Positions 1 to 5,181 of a DNA stretch of 7,477 bases are shown here, in pieces. A program made the position numbers and the translations under genes. Within the stretch, counting starts at the first letter, position 1, and each line of letters opens with the position of its first letter. The stretch covers positions 1 through 7,477 of the forward strand of contig CAAFZB010000031.1 of NCBI GenBank assembly GCA_900767405.1, written 5' to 3'. The notes under the pieces are model-generated. The model searched no databases, was not told where the DNA came from, and saw only the letters and a program-made list of their open reading frames with translations. Origin of the DNA: Rikenellaceae bacterium. GTDB taxonomy: Bacteria; Bacteroidota; Bacteroidia; Bacteroidales; UBA932.

Positions 1-803
1 CCGTGGCAGATGTTGCAGCTTACGTCAACCTCGGCCGAAGGCTCGGTGAACGGGAAGTACGAAGGTCTCATACGGATTTCGGTCTGCGGCCCGAACATTT
101 CGCGGGCGAACAGCAGAATGGCCTGCTTGAGGTCGGCGAAGGTCACCCCTTCGTCGATGTAAAGGCCTTCGACCTGATGGAATATGCAGTGCGCGCGTGC
201 GCTGATGGCTTCGTTCCTGAATACTCTTCCCGGGCAGATGACGCGGATGGGCAGGTCCATCTTCTCCATCGAGCGGACCTGTACCGAAGAGGTATGGGTA
301 CGCAGAAGCAGGGGGTTGAGATGCCCGGCAGATACGAAGAAAGTATCCTGCATATCGCGGGCGGGATGGTTGGGAGGGAAGTTGAGTGCCTCGAAAACGT
401 GGTAGTCGTCCTCGACCTCGGGTCCCTCGGCAACGTCGTAGCCGAATTTTCTGAAGATATCTACAATCTGCTGGCGTACAATGCTTACCGGGTGCCTTGA
501 ACCGAGCGGGAACTGCTCTCCGGGCATTGAAAGGTCTTCCTTGGACCCCTGGCCGGCAGTGTCGTCTCCGAGCTTCTCCTTGAGTTCTTCAATCTTTGCG
601 GTAGCGACCTGCTTGAGTTCGTTGAGGGGACGGCCGAGTTCGCGCTTGACCTCTTTGTCTACGGTGCGGAATTCATCGAACAGGGCAGTGATGCTGCCTT
701 TCTTTCCCAGGAACTTAATCCTTGCCTCTTCGACTTCTTTTGCAGTTTTACACTCGAGGGCCCGAACCTGGGCCATCAGTTGTTCTATATCTTCGTGTTT
801 CAT
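1..803 (-). CDS. pheS: Phenylalanyl-tRNA synthetase alpha subunit (3' end missing)
   Basis: This is the catalytic alpha subunit of the cytoplasmic alpha2-beta2 class II enzyme that charges tRNA-Phe with phenylalanine. The first 267 codons are present and the gene runs off the left edge; bacterial PheS is usually about 330-345 residues, so roughly the last fifth is missing. Seen: an N-terminal charged coiled-coil region (about residues 1-85) of the tRNA-binding type, then the catalytic core with FPLGSRHP (98-105), EGPEVEDDYHVFEALN (126-141), the motif 2 region GRVFRNEAISARAHCIFHQV (192-211) and RMRPSYFPFTEPSAEVDVSC (244-263). The motif 3 region lies outside the window. The ATG at 803-801 follows the upstream gene's TAA by one base, so the two are very likely cotranscribed and possibly translationally coupled. 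Residues C263 and C266 start a CxxC pair absent from the E. coli protein. The reading frame is intact throughout. Confidence 0.97.
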   Translation of the reverse strand, partial: MKHEDIEQLMAQVRALECKTAKEVEEARIKFLGKKGSITALFDEFRTVDKEVKRELGRPLNELKQVATAKIEELKEKLGDDTAGQGSKEDLSMPGEQFPLGSRHPVSIVRQQIVDIFRKFGYDVAEGPEVEDDYHVFEALNFPPNHPARDMQDTFFVSAGHLNPLLLRTHTSSVQVRSMEKMDLPIRVICPGRVFRNEAISARAHCIFHQVEGLYIDEGVTFADLKQAILLFAREMFGPQTEIRMRPSYFPFTEPSAEVDVSCNICH

Positions 804-804
804 A

Positions 805-1218
805 TTATTTTGCTCGTTTTGCACGCCTTTTCGCCCGTTCTTTCTGCGCCCTGGCTTCTCCGTATTTCAAGTACTTTGCCCACTGCTCCGGGGTGAATAC
901 CGATTTGAGGGAGTTGGAAATCTGTTCCATCCACTTGTCCTGAGCATCGACATAGAGGGAGGCTGTGGAAACTTTGTTTTTGCCAAGGGCTTCCATCTCT
1001 TCCTTAAGGGCCGTATAGTCGTGAGAAAGAATGGAATCTACGTAAAAACACTGCCAGTCTTCCAATTTGTAGAGTTCTTCGTATTTGGTGACTGTCTTTT
1101 CTATGAACTCCTGAAATTCCTTCTTTTCCTTCTCGGAGTCCATAGCCTGCTGTTCCTGTGCCGTGGCACAGATAGGAAGCAGGAGGGCGAAAGCTATGAT
1201 AATAAGGCGAATTTTCAT
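805..1218 (-). CDS. Small exported protein of unknown function, upstream of pheS
   Basis: A 137-residue protein not recognised as a named family. Seen: a signal peptide with a basic start (MKIR), a hydrophobic stretch at about residues 5-17 and an A18-T19-A20 site before Q21, which suggests signal peptidase I cleavage; C17 is preceded by P-I, a poor lipobox. The mature part is strongly charged and looks mostly helical (EKEKKEFQEFIEK, KYEELYKLEDW), with TPEQWAKYLKYGEAR near the C-terminus and a very basic tail (KERAKRRAKRAK). The TPEQW segment loosely recalls small periplasmic helical proteins of the Spy/LTXXQ type, but this is only a resemblance. The stop codon is one base from the pheS start, so it heads that transcription unit. 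A consensus promoter lies just upstream. The gene is probably real because of the signal peptide, the tight spacing and the promoter; its function is unknown. Confidence 0.85.
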   Translation of the reverse strand: MKIRLIIIAFALLLPICATAQEQQAMDSEKEKKEFQEFIEKTVTKYEELYKLEDWQCFYVDSILSHDYTALKEEMEALGKNKVSTASLYVDAQDKWMEQISNSLKSVFTPEQWAKYLKYGEARAQKERAKRRAKRAK

Positions 1219-1225
1219 ACTTTTG
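1218..1225 (+). promoter_or_regulatory. -7 element of the C69 peptidase promoter
   Basis: TACTTTTG fits the Bacteroidota -7 consensus TAnnTTTG and would start transcription near 1232, giving a leader of about 38 bases before the ATG at 1270. No good TTTG is seen 19-21 bases upstream, so the promoter would be weaker than the opposing one. The element overlaps the first codon of the minus-strand gene. Confidence 0.45.
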
Positions 1226-1246
1226 CGATAAGTAAACGCAAAAATA
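1218..1246. repeat. Inverted repeat joining two facing -7 elements
   Basis: TTTTGCG (1221-1227) and CGCAAAA (1237-1243) form a perfect 7-base inverted repeat with a 9-base spacer. Extended outward, the two 10-base arms (1218-1227 and 1237-1246) match at 9 of 10 positions. The arms contain the -7 elements of the two divergent genes, and the centre at 1232 coincides with both predicted start sites. It may simply reflect two similar promoter elements, or it may also be a binding site for a dimeric regulator. Confidence 0.55.
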
Positions 1247-1269
1247 GAAATTTAAAGCTAAACCACAAA
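1239..1269 (-). promoter_or_regulatory. Promoter for the small exported protein and pheS
   Basis: Read on the minus strand, TTTG (1269-1266) is followed after 19 bases by TATTTTTG (1246-1239). This matches the Bacteroidota consensus TTTG-N19-21-TAnnTTTG exactly. The start site would be near 1232, giving a leader of about 14 bases before the ATG at 1218. The -33 element abuts the ATG of the divergent peptidase gene at 1270. Assignment is from sequence match only. Confidence 0.6.
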
Positions 1270-2991
1270 ATGAGAAAAAGCATCCTTATAACCTCTGTAA
1301 TTGCCGCATTGCTGTTATGCGCCTACAGTTCCTACGCCTGCACCAACGTTATTGTGACCCGTGGAGCCAGCACCGACGGTTCCAATATGGTTTCCTATGC
1401 AGCCGATTCCCACTGGCTGTACGGAGAACTTTACTTCCAGCCTGCGGGAAAGCACCGCAAGGGGAGTGCAAGAGAAATTGTGGAGTGGGATACCTATAAG
1501 AAGAGAGGAAGTATCCCGGAAGCTGAATATACCTACCAGACGGTAGGGAATATGAATGAGAAGCAGCTTGTCATTGCCGAGACCACCTGGGGAGGAAGGC
1601 TGGAACTTATGGAGCCCGATGGAATTATGGATTACGGTTCGCTTATCTACGTAACCCTGCAAAGGGCTTCGAGTGCGCGCGAGGCAATTCAGACAATAGC
1701 ATCCCTTGCCGGGGAGTATGGTTATCCGTCCGAAGGAGAAACCTTTTCCATAGCAGATAAGGATGAGGCCTGGATTATGGACCTGATAGGGAAGGGTGAA
1801 GGAAACAAGGGGATAGTCTGGGTGGCCAGAAGGATTCCGGACGGATACATCTGCGCTCACGCGAATCAGGCAAGGATTACCCGCTTCCCTTTGAATGACC
1901 CCAATACTTTGTATTCCAGCGATGTGATAAGTTTCGCAAGGGAAAAGGGTTACTATGACGGGCCGGACGAGGAGTTCAGTTTCAGGGATGCTTACTGTCC
2001 CTTGGATTTCGGTACCGTAAGGGGTTGTGATGCCCGTGTATGGAGTGCTTTCAATATCCTCTGCGGAGGCAGGTTCATCTGGGAGGAGAATGGAGTGGAG
2101 ATGGGCAGGGATGCGTCGGAATACCTTAACTATGCTATGGGTTACGACCTTGCCGGAGAACTGCCGCTTTGGGTTAAACCTTCGGAACCGGTGAGTGTAA
2201 AGGCCGTTGCAGACGTTATGCGCGACCATTTTGAGGGAACTCCGATGGATATGAGGACAGACATAGGCGCCGGCGGGAACGCCTGTCCCTACCGCTGGAG
2301 ACCGATGGAATTCAGCGTTGACGGAAAGACATACGTAAACGAAAGGGCCATTGCCACACAGCAGACAGGTTTCTGGTTCGTTTCCCAGAGCCGGGCTGCA
2401 TTCCCCGACCTCATTGGTGCCCTGCTGTGGTTTGGCACCGACGACACGGCAACGTCTTACCTTACTCCAATATACGTGAATACCAGACAGGTGCCAGACT
2501 GTTTCAGGGTAGGGAACGGGAATCTTCTCAAATATTCTGAGACAGCGTCATTCTGGATAAACAACCGTATTTCCAACAGCTGCTATAGGATGTATGACCA
2601 GATGGAACCTGTGGTGAGAAAGGAAATCGACGCTTTTGAGAACGAGCAGATGAACAGGGCCGTGCCTCATTTCGATTCCCTTGCAGTAAAGCTTTACGGA
2701 AAGCACAGTAAAGGTCTGCTGGGAAAACTCGCTTACTGGAGAGTGCGCCACGCTTTGACAGAGTATACGGTAGACACTGCCAGAAAGCAGTTCTCCAAGT
2801 GGAGCCGTTTGGAGAAGACGCTTCTGGTCAAGTTTATCGACGGGAACGTAAAGGCTCAGGACGAGGACGGTAAATTTGTCCACGAAAAAGAATACGAAGG
2901 TCTTCCGGCCGAATTGAGCCAGCCGGGCTACACCCAGAAATGGAAAGAGGCCGTAGTCAAAGACCACGGCCCCGTAATTCAAGTTCGTTAA
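1270..2991 (+). CDS. Exported C69-family dipeptidase (PepD-like)
   Basis: A 573-residue exported peptidase of MEROPS family C69 (Ntn-hydrolase fold), expected to cleave dipeptides in the periplasm. Seen: a signal peptide MRKSILITSVIAALLLCAYS followed by SYA|CTNVIVT. Removing residues 1-23 would expose Cys24 as the new N-terminus, and in this family an N-terminal cysteine is the nucleophile. The following GASTDGSNMVSYAADSHW (32-49) is the typical early block of these enzymes (CTxxxxxxxASxDGS). Further family-like segments are IAETTWGG (102-109), FSIADKDEAWIMDLIG (159-174) and YICAHANQARIT (193-204). The frame is open back to 481, but that upstream part is antisense to pheS and the small gene; the signal peptide sets the start at 1270. 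The family is clear; the exact substrate is not. Confidence 0.93.
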   Translation: MRKSILITSVIAALLLCAYSSYACTNVIVTRGASTDGSNMVSYAADSHWLYGELYFQPAGKHRKGSAREIVEWDTYKKRGSIPEAEYTYQTVGNMNEKQLVIAETTWGGRLELMEPDGIMDYGSLIYVTLQRASSAREAIQTIASLAGEYGYPSEGETFSIADKDEAWIMDLIGKGEGNKGIVWVARRIPDGYICAHANQARITRFPLNDPNTLYSSDVISFAREKGYYDGPDEEFSFRDAYCPLDFGTVRGCDARVWSAFNILCGGRFIWEENGVEMGRDASEYLNYAMGYDLAGELPLWVKPSEPVSVKAVADVMRDHFEGTPMDMRTDIGAGGNACPYRWRPMEFSVDGKTYVNERAIATQQTGFWFVSQSRAAFPDLIGALLWFGTDDTATSYLTPIYVNTRQVPDCFRVGNGNLLKYSETASFWINNRISNSCYRMYDQMEPVVRKEIDAFENEQMNRAVPHFDSLAVKLYGKHSKGLLGKLAYWRVRHALTEYTVDTARKQFSKWSRLEKTLLVKFIDGNVKAQDEDGKFVHEKEYEGLPAELSQPGYTQKWKEAVVKDHGPVIQVR

Positions 2992-2997
2992 GCGAAC
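2983..2997. terminator. Short hairpin between two convergent genes (weak terminator candidate)
   Basis: GTTCG (2983-2987) and CGAAC (2993-2997) can form a 5-bp stem with loop TTAAG, spanning the TAA stop of the peptidase gene. Only nine bases separate the two convergent stop codons, so any termination signal must serve both directions or lie inside the coding sequences. Neither strand has a proper T-run after the stem, so this is a weak candidate. Confidence 0.3.
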
Positions 2998-3000
2998 AGA

Positions 3001-3351
3001 TTATTCTTGGGAAGTAGTTGCAGAAGGATCTGCATTTTCAATGGGAGCAGTCGGGAAAGCTGGCTGCTCTACTTGTTTCATATCCTCTTCTACAGAAACG
3101 CCTACACCTGTGGAGCTGTTGCTGTTGAGGGTGAAGGTTGAGGCGATGGAAACAATAAGGATGAATGCTACGAGGCCCCAGGTGACTTTTTCCAGGAGGT
3201 CTGCGGTCTGGCGTACGCCAAAGGTCTGGTTGCCTGCAACGAAATTGCTTGCAAGTCCGTCACCTTTTCCGTTCTGGAGAAGAACGACAAGGATGAGGAG
3301 AACTGCCGCAATGATGATAAGGACGGTCAGAATTGTAAAAATAACGTTCAT
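3001..3351 (-). CDS. secG: Preprotein translocase subunit SecG
   Basis: SecG is the small accessory subunit of the SecYEG channel in the inner membrane and assists SecA-driven export. The 116-residue product has the family layout: a first membrane segment (about residues 3-25), the conserved QNGKGDGL loop (26-33) followed by NFVAGNQTFGVRQTADLLEKVTW (36-58), and a second membrane segment (about 57-74). A polar, acidic C-terminal tail of about 40 residues (SVEEDMKQVEQPAFP...) follows; such tails vary among Bacteroidota. The frame is open to an ATG at 3384, but the predicted start site is near 3385, so the extra 11 residues (MWENKIEKHHN) would need an essentially leaderless message; the ATG at 3351 is preferred. 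It lies downstream of lptE with its own promoter. Confidence 0.95.
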   Translation of the reverse strand: MNVIFTILTVLIIIAAVLLILVVLLQNGKGDGLASNFVAGNQTFGVRQTADLLEKVTWGLVAFILIVSIASTFTLNSNSSTGVGVSVEEDMKQVEQPAFPTAPIENADPSATTSQE

Positions 3352-3391
3352 ATTGTGATGTTTTTCTATTTTATTTTCCCACAAAGGGTTG

Positions 3392-3423
3392 CAAAGTAAA
3401 TATTTTTATTGGACTTTAGCAAA
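3392..3423 (-). promoter_or_regulatory. secG promoter
   Basis: On the minus strand TTTG (3423-3420) is followed after 20 bases by TTACTTTG (3399-3392), which matches the Bacteroidota pattern except for T in place of A at the second position of the -7 box. The start site would be near 3385, giving a leader of about 34 bases before the ATG at 3351. The -33 element lies about 8 bases beyond the lptE stop codon. No terminator is seen between lptE and secG, so read-through from upstream may also supply secG. Confidence 0.55.
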
Positions 3424-3430
3424 AATTCTT

Positions 3431-3931
3431 TTACCACTGTGCAACCGTGGCGTTGAAAATGTCTTCGGTCAGTTTGCTTATGATTTCCTGACAGATTGAA
3501 CTCTCGACGCTGGCCAGAGGGCTGGAGGCGGGGAAATCGGCGTAGGCCGAAAACTTCTGCTCGACATTGTCCTCGGGATGCTTGTTGTTCACAAAGGTTA
3601 TGGAAACTTCTACTGTAAGTCTGTTCTGGGTTGCCTGTTCGTTTGCAGAGATTGCCTGTGCGCTTATGTTGTAGCCGGTGATTGAACCGTAGAGTTCGAG
3701 GTCGGCGTTTGTGTCAACCTGCTCGAGCCTTGTCATTCTGCGGAACTGGTTGCGGATGGATTCGGTGAGTTCGTTGCTGAGCGTCGGGTTTACCAGCAAA
3801 GCCTTGTATTCGAACAGCTCGATATATACGGTATTTACATCCTGCTGAATAGAAGTACCAGAGAAAGAGTAACTTACGCGGCAGGATTGAAGTATGAGTA
3901 AAGCTAGTGCGAAGAATATGGCCTTTTTCAT
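3431..3931 (-). CDS. lptE: LptE-family LPS assembly lipoprotein
   Basis: LptE is an outer-membrane lipoprotein that plugs the LptD barrel and helps insert lipopolysaccharide into the outer leaflet. The 166-residue product begins with a lipoprotein signal (MKKAIFFALALLI) and a lipobox L14-Q15-S16-C17, so Cys17 should be lipidated. The segment CRVSYSFSGTSIQQDVNTVY directly after the lipobox and the pattern LSNELTESIRNQFRR...LELYGSITGYN (about 52-90) fit Bacteroidota LptE proteins. The C-terminal part is a predicted beta/alpha domain ending at SSICQEIISKLTEDIFNATV. The start codon overlaps the stop of the sigma-54 activator gene by 4 bases (ATGA), implying translational coupling. The family assignment rests on recognising the sequence pattern and the usual gene neighbourhood; sequence conservation in LptE is low. 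Confidence 0.88.
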   Translation of the reverse strand: MKKAIFFALALLILQSCRVSYSFSGTSIQQDVNTVYIELFEYKALLVNPTLSNELTESIRNQFRRMTRLEQVDTNADLELYGSITGYNISAQAISANEQATQNRLTVEVSITFVNNKHPEDNVEQKFSAYADFPASSPLASVESSICQEIISKLTEDIFNATVAQW

Positions 3932-5106
3932 TTCTCTTTGATTTTGGCTAGCTTGCGGTAGATGGTTCTTTCAGATATTCCGAGCTCGGCGGCCGCTGCC
4001 TTTATGTTTCCGTTGTGCTTCTCCAGAACCCGGTTTATCATATCCAGTCCGGCTTTCTTCAAGGACAGTTCTTCCTGCGGAACCTGCCATTCGGCATCGT
4101 CGTCGGGAACGGTATTTCCGGCAGAAACGCCGTGAGCGGGCATTGCGGCGGGAGCCGGATTTGAGTAGACTGCCTTCTTCAGGGAATCCACCTCTGCCTT
4201 GAGGTCGAGAATAGCCTTTACCAGCATCCGCTTGTCTTCATCTGACATTGTTCCTGCCTTGGTGTCGGAAATTGCCGGAAGAAGGGTGTCCTGCTCGTCG
4301 GGCAGATACTTTACAAGGGTAGAAGCAGGAATCTCTATGCGCTCGGAACTTGGGCTTATGGGTTTGGATTCCAGGGCAGTGATGGTCTCTGCTACGTTCT
4401 TGAGCTGTCGGATATTGCCCGGCCATCGGTAGGAACTGAGAATCGCAACTCCCTCGTGGTCGAGGTTAATCTTGCAGAGGTTGTATTTTTCCGAGAAATC
4501 CGACGTGAATTTGCGGAAAAGCAGGTAGATGTCTTCCTTGCGCTCACGCAGCGACGGCATATTGATTTGGATGGCGTTGAGCCTGTAGTACAGGTCTTCC
4601 CTGAATCTGCCGTTCTGGACGGCGTTGCGAAGGTCTACGTTTGTGGCCGCGATAATGCGGACGTCGGTCTTTTCTACCTTGGAAGACCCGACCTTCATAA
4701 ACTCTCCGTTCTGCAGCACTCTGAGCAGCAGGGCCTGGGTCTCCTTGGGAAGTTCTCCTATCTCGTCCAGGAAGAGGGTTCCGCCGTTGGCTTCTTCAAA
4801 GTATCCTTTCCGTTCGCCGATGGCCCCGGTGAACGAGCCTTTTTCGTGTCCGAAGAGTTCGGCGTTGATGGTTCCTTCCGGTATGGCCCCGCAGTTTACG
4901 GCAAGGTAACGGCCGTTTTTCCTTCTGCTGAACTGGTGGATAATCTGGGGGATGGATTCCTTTCCCACGCCGCTCTCGCCGCAAACAAGCACTGCAAGGT
5001 CTGTGGGTGCCACTGCGGCGGCGGTTTCCAGAGCTGTGGTGAGCCCGGGATTGCTTCCGACAATGTCGAACTTGTTTTTTAATTTCTGCAGTTCCTGAGT
5101 ATCCAT
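3928..5106 (-). CDS. Sigma-54-dependent transcriptional activator without a sensor domain
   Basis: A 392-residue bacterial enhancer-binding protein, expected to remodel sigma-54 RNA polymerase by ATP hydrolysis. Seen in order: a short N-terminus (1-20) with no receiver, PAS or GAF domain; AAA+ domain with Walker A GESGVGKE (43-50); the sigma-54-contacting loop as GSFTGA (90-95) within ELFGHEKGSFTGA; Walker B GGTLFLDEIGE (108-118); RFREDLYYRLN (167-177) with the arginine-finger region; and WPGNIRQL (228-235). A coiled-coil-like stretch (about 288-312) and a Pro/Ala-rich linker (about 313-335) follow, then a Fis-type helix-turn-helix (GNIKAAAAELGISERTIYRKL, 366-386). All motifs for activity are present. 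Lack of a sensor domain means activity would be set by abundance or a partner protein. It heads the lptE-secG cluster, and its targets are unknown. Confidence 0.95.
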   Translation of the reverse strand: MDTQELQKLKNKFDIVGSNPGLTTALETAAAVAPTDLAVLVCGESGVGKESIPQIIHQFSRRKNGRYLAVNCGAIPEGTINAELFGHEKGSFTGAIGERKGYFEEANGGTLFLDEIGELPKETQALLLRVLQNGEFMKVGSSKVEKTDVRIIAATNVDLRNAVQNGRFREDLYYRLNAIQINMPSLRERKEDIYLLFRKFTSDFSEKYNLCKINLDHEGVAILSSYRWPGNIRQLKNVAETITALESKPISPSSERIEIPASTLVKYLPDEQDTLLPAISDTKAGTMSDEDKRMLVKAILDLKAEVDSLKKAVYSNPAPAAMPAHGVSAGNTVPDDDAEWQVPQEELSLKKAGLDMINRVLEKHNGNIKAAAAELGISERTIYRKLAKIKEK

Positions 5107-5123
5107 AATTGTAGATTATCACG

Positions 5124-5131
5124 CAAAGTTA
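5124..5131 (-). promoter_or_regulatory. -7 element of the sigma-54 activator/lptE promoter
   Basis: On the minus strand TAACTTTG (5131-5124) is an exact TAnnTTTG match, predicting a start near 5117 and a leader of roughly 10 bases. The nearest upstream TTTG (5159-5156) is 24 bases away, longer than the usual 19-21, so the -33 contact is uncertain. No GG-N10-GC sigma-54 promoter was seen in this gap. Confidence 0.45.
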
Positions 5132-5143
5132 ACGAAAAAAAGT

Positions 5144-5151
5144 TATCTTTG
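5144..5151 (+). promoter_or_regulatory. -7 element of the OmpA/TPR lipoprotein promoter
   Basis: TATCTTTG is an exact TAnnTTTG match, predicting a start near 5158 and a leader of about 24 bases before the ATG at 5182. No TTTG sits at the expected -33 position, which falls on the opposing gene's -7 element. Together with 5123-5131 it forms an inverted pair (GCAAAG ... CTTTGC), with the two promoters back to back. Confidence 0.5.
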
Positions 5152-5181
5152 CATTCAAAGACTCTAAACACAATTACACAT

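Noticed and set aside
481..1269. N-terminal extension of the peptidase reading frame back to 481 (263 extra residues)
   Set aside because: The stretch is antisense to pheS and the small exported protein, has low-complexity Ser/Phe/Leu-rich composition, and would bury the clear signal peptide that starts at 1270.
1315..2229. 304-residue open frame on the minus strand inside the peptidase gene
   Set aside because: It is a shadow of a clear C69 coding sequence, shows no recognisable domain or signal, and has no promoter of its own.
3352..3384. Upstream ATG for secG adding 11 residues
   Set aside because: The extension (MWENKIEKHHN) is not SecG-like, and the predicted start site near 3385 leaves no leader; the ATG at 3351 places the membrane segment at the N-terminus as expected.
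4456..5082. 208-residue plus-strand frame inside the sigma-54 activator gene
   Set aside because: It lies antisense to highly conserved AAA+ motifs and has no recognisable features; it reflects codon bias of the real gene.
5149..5181. Upstream TTG start for the lipoprotein
   Set aside because: It overlaps the -7 element and would put 11 polar residues before a lipoprotein signal that starts cleanly at 5182.
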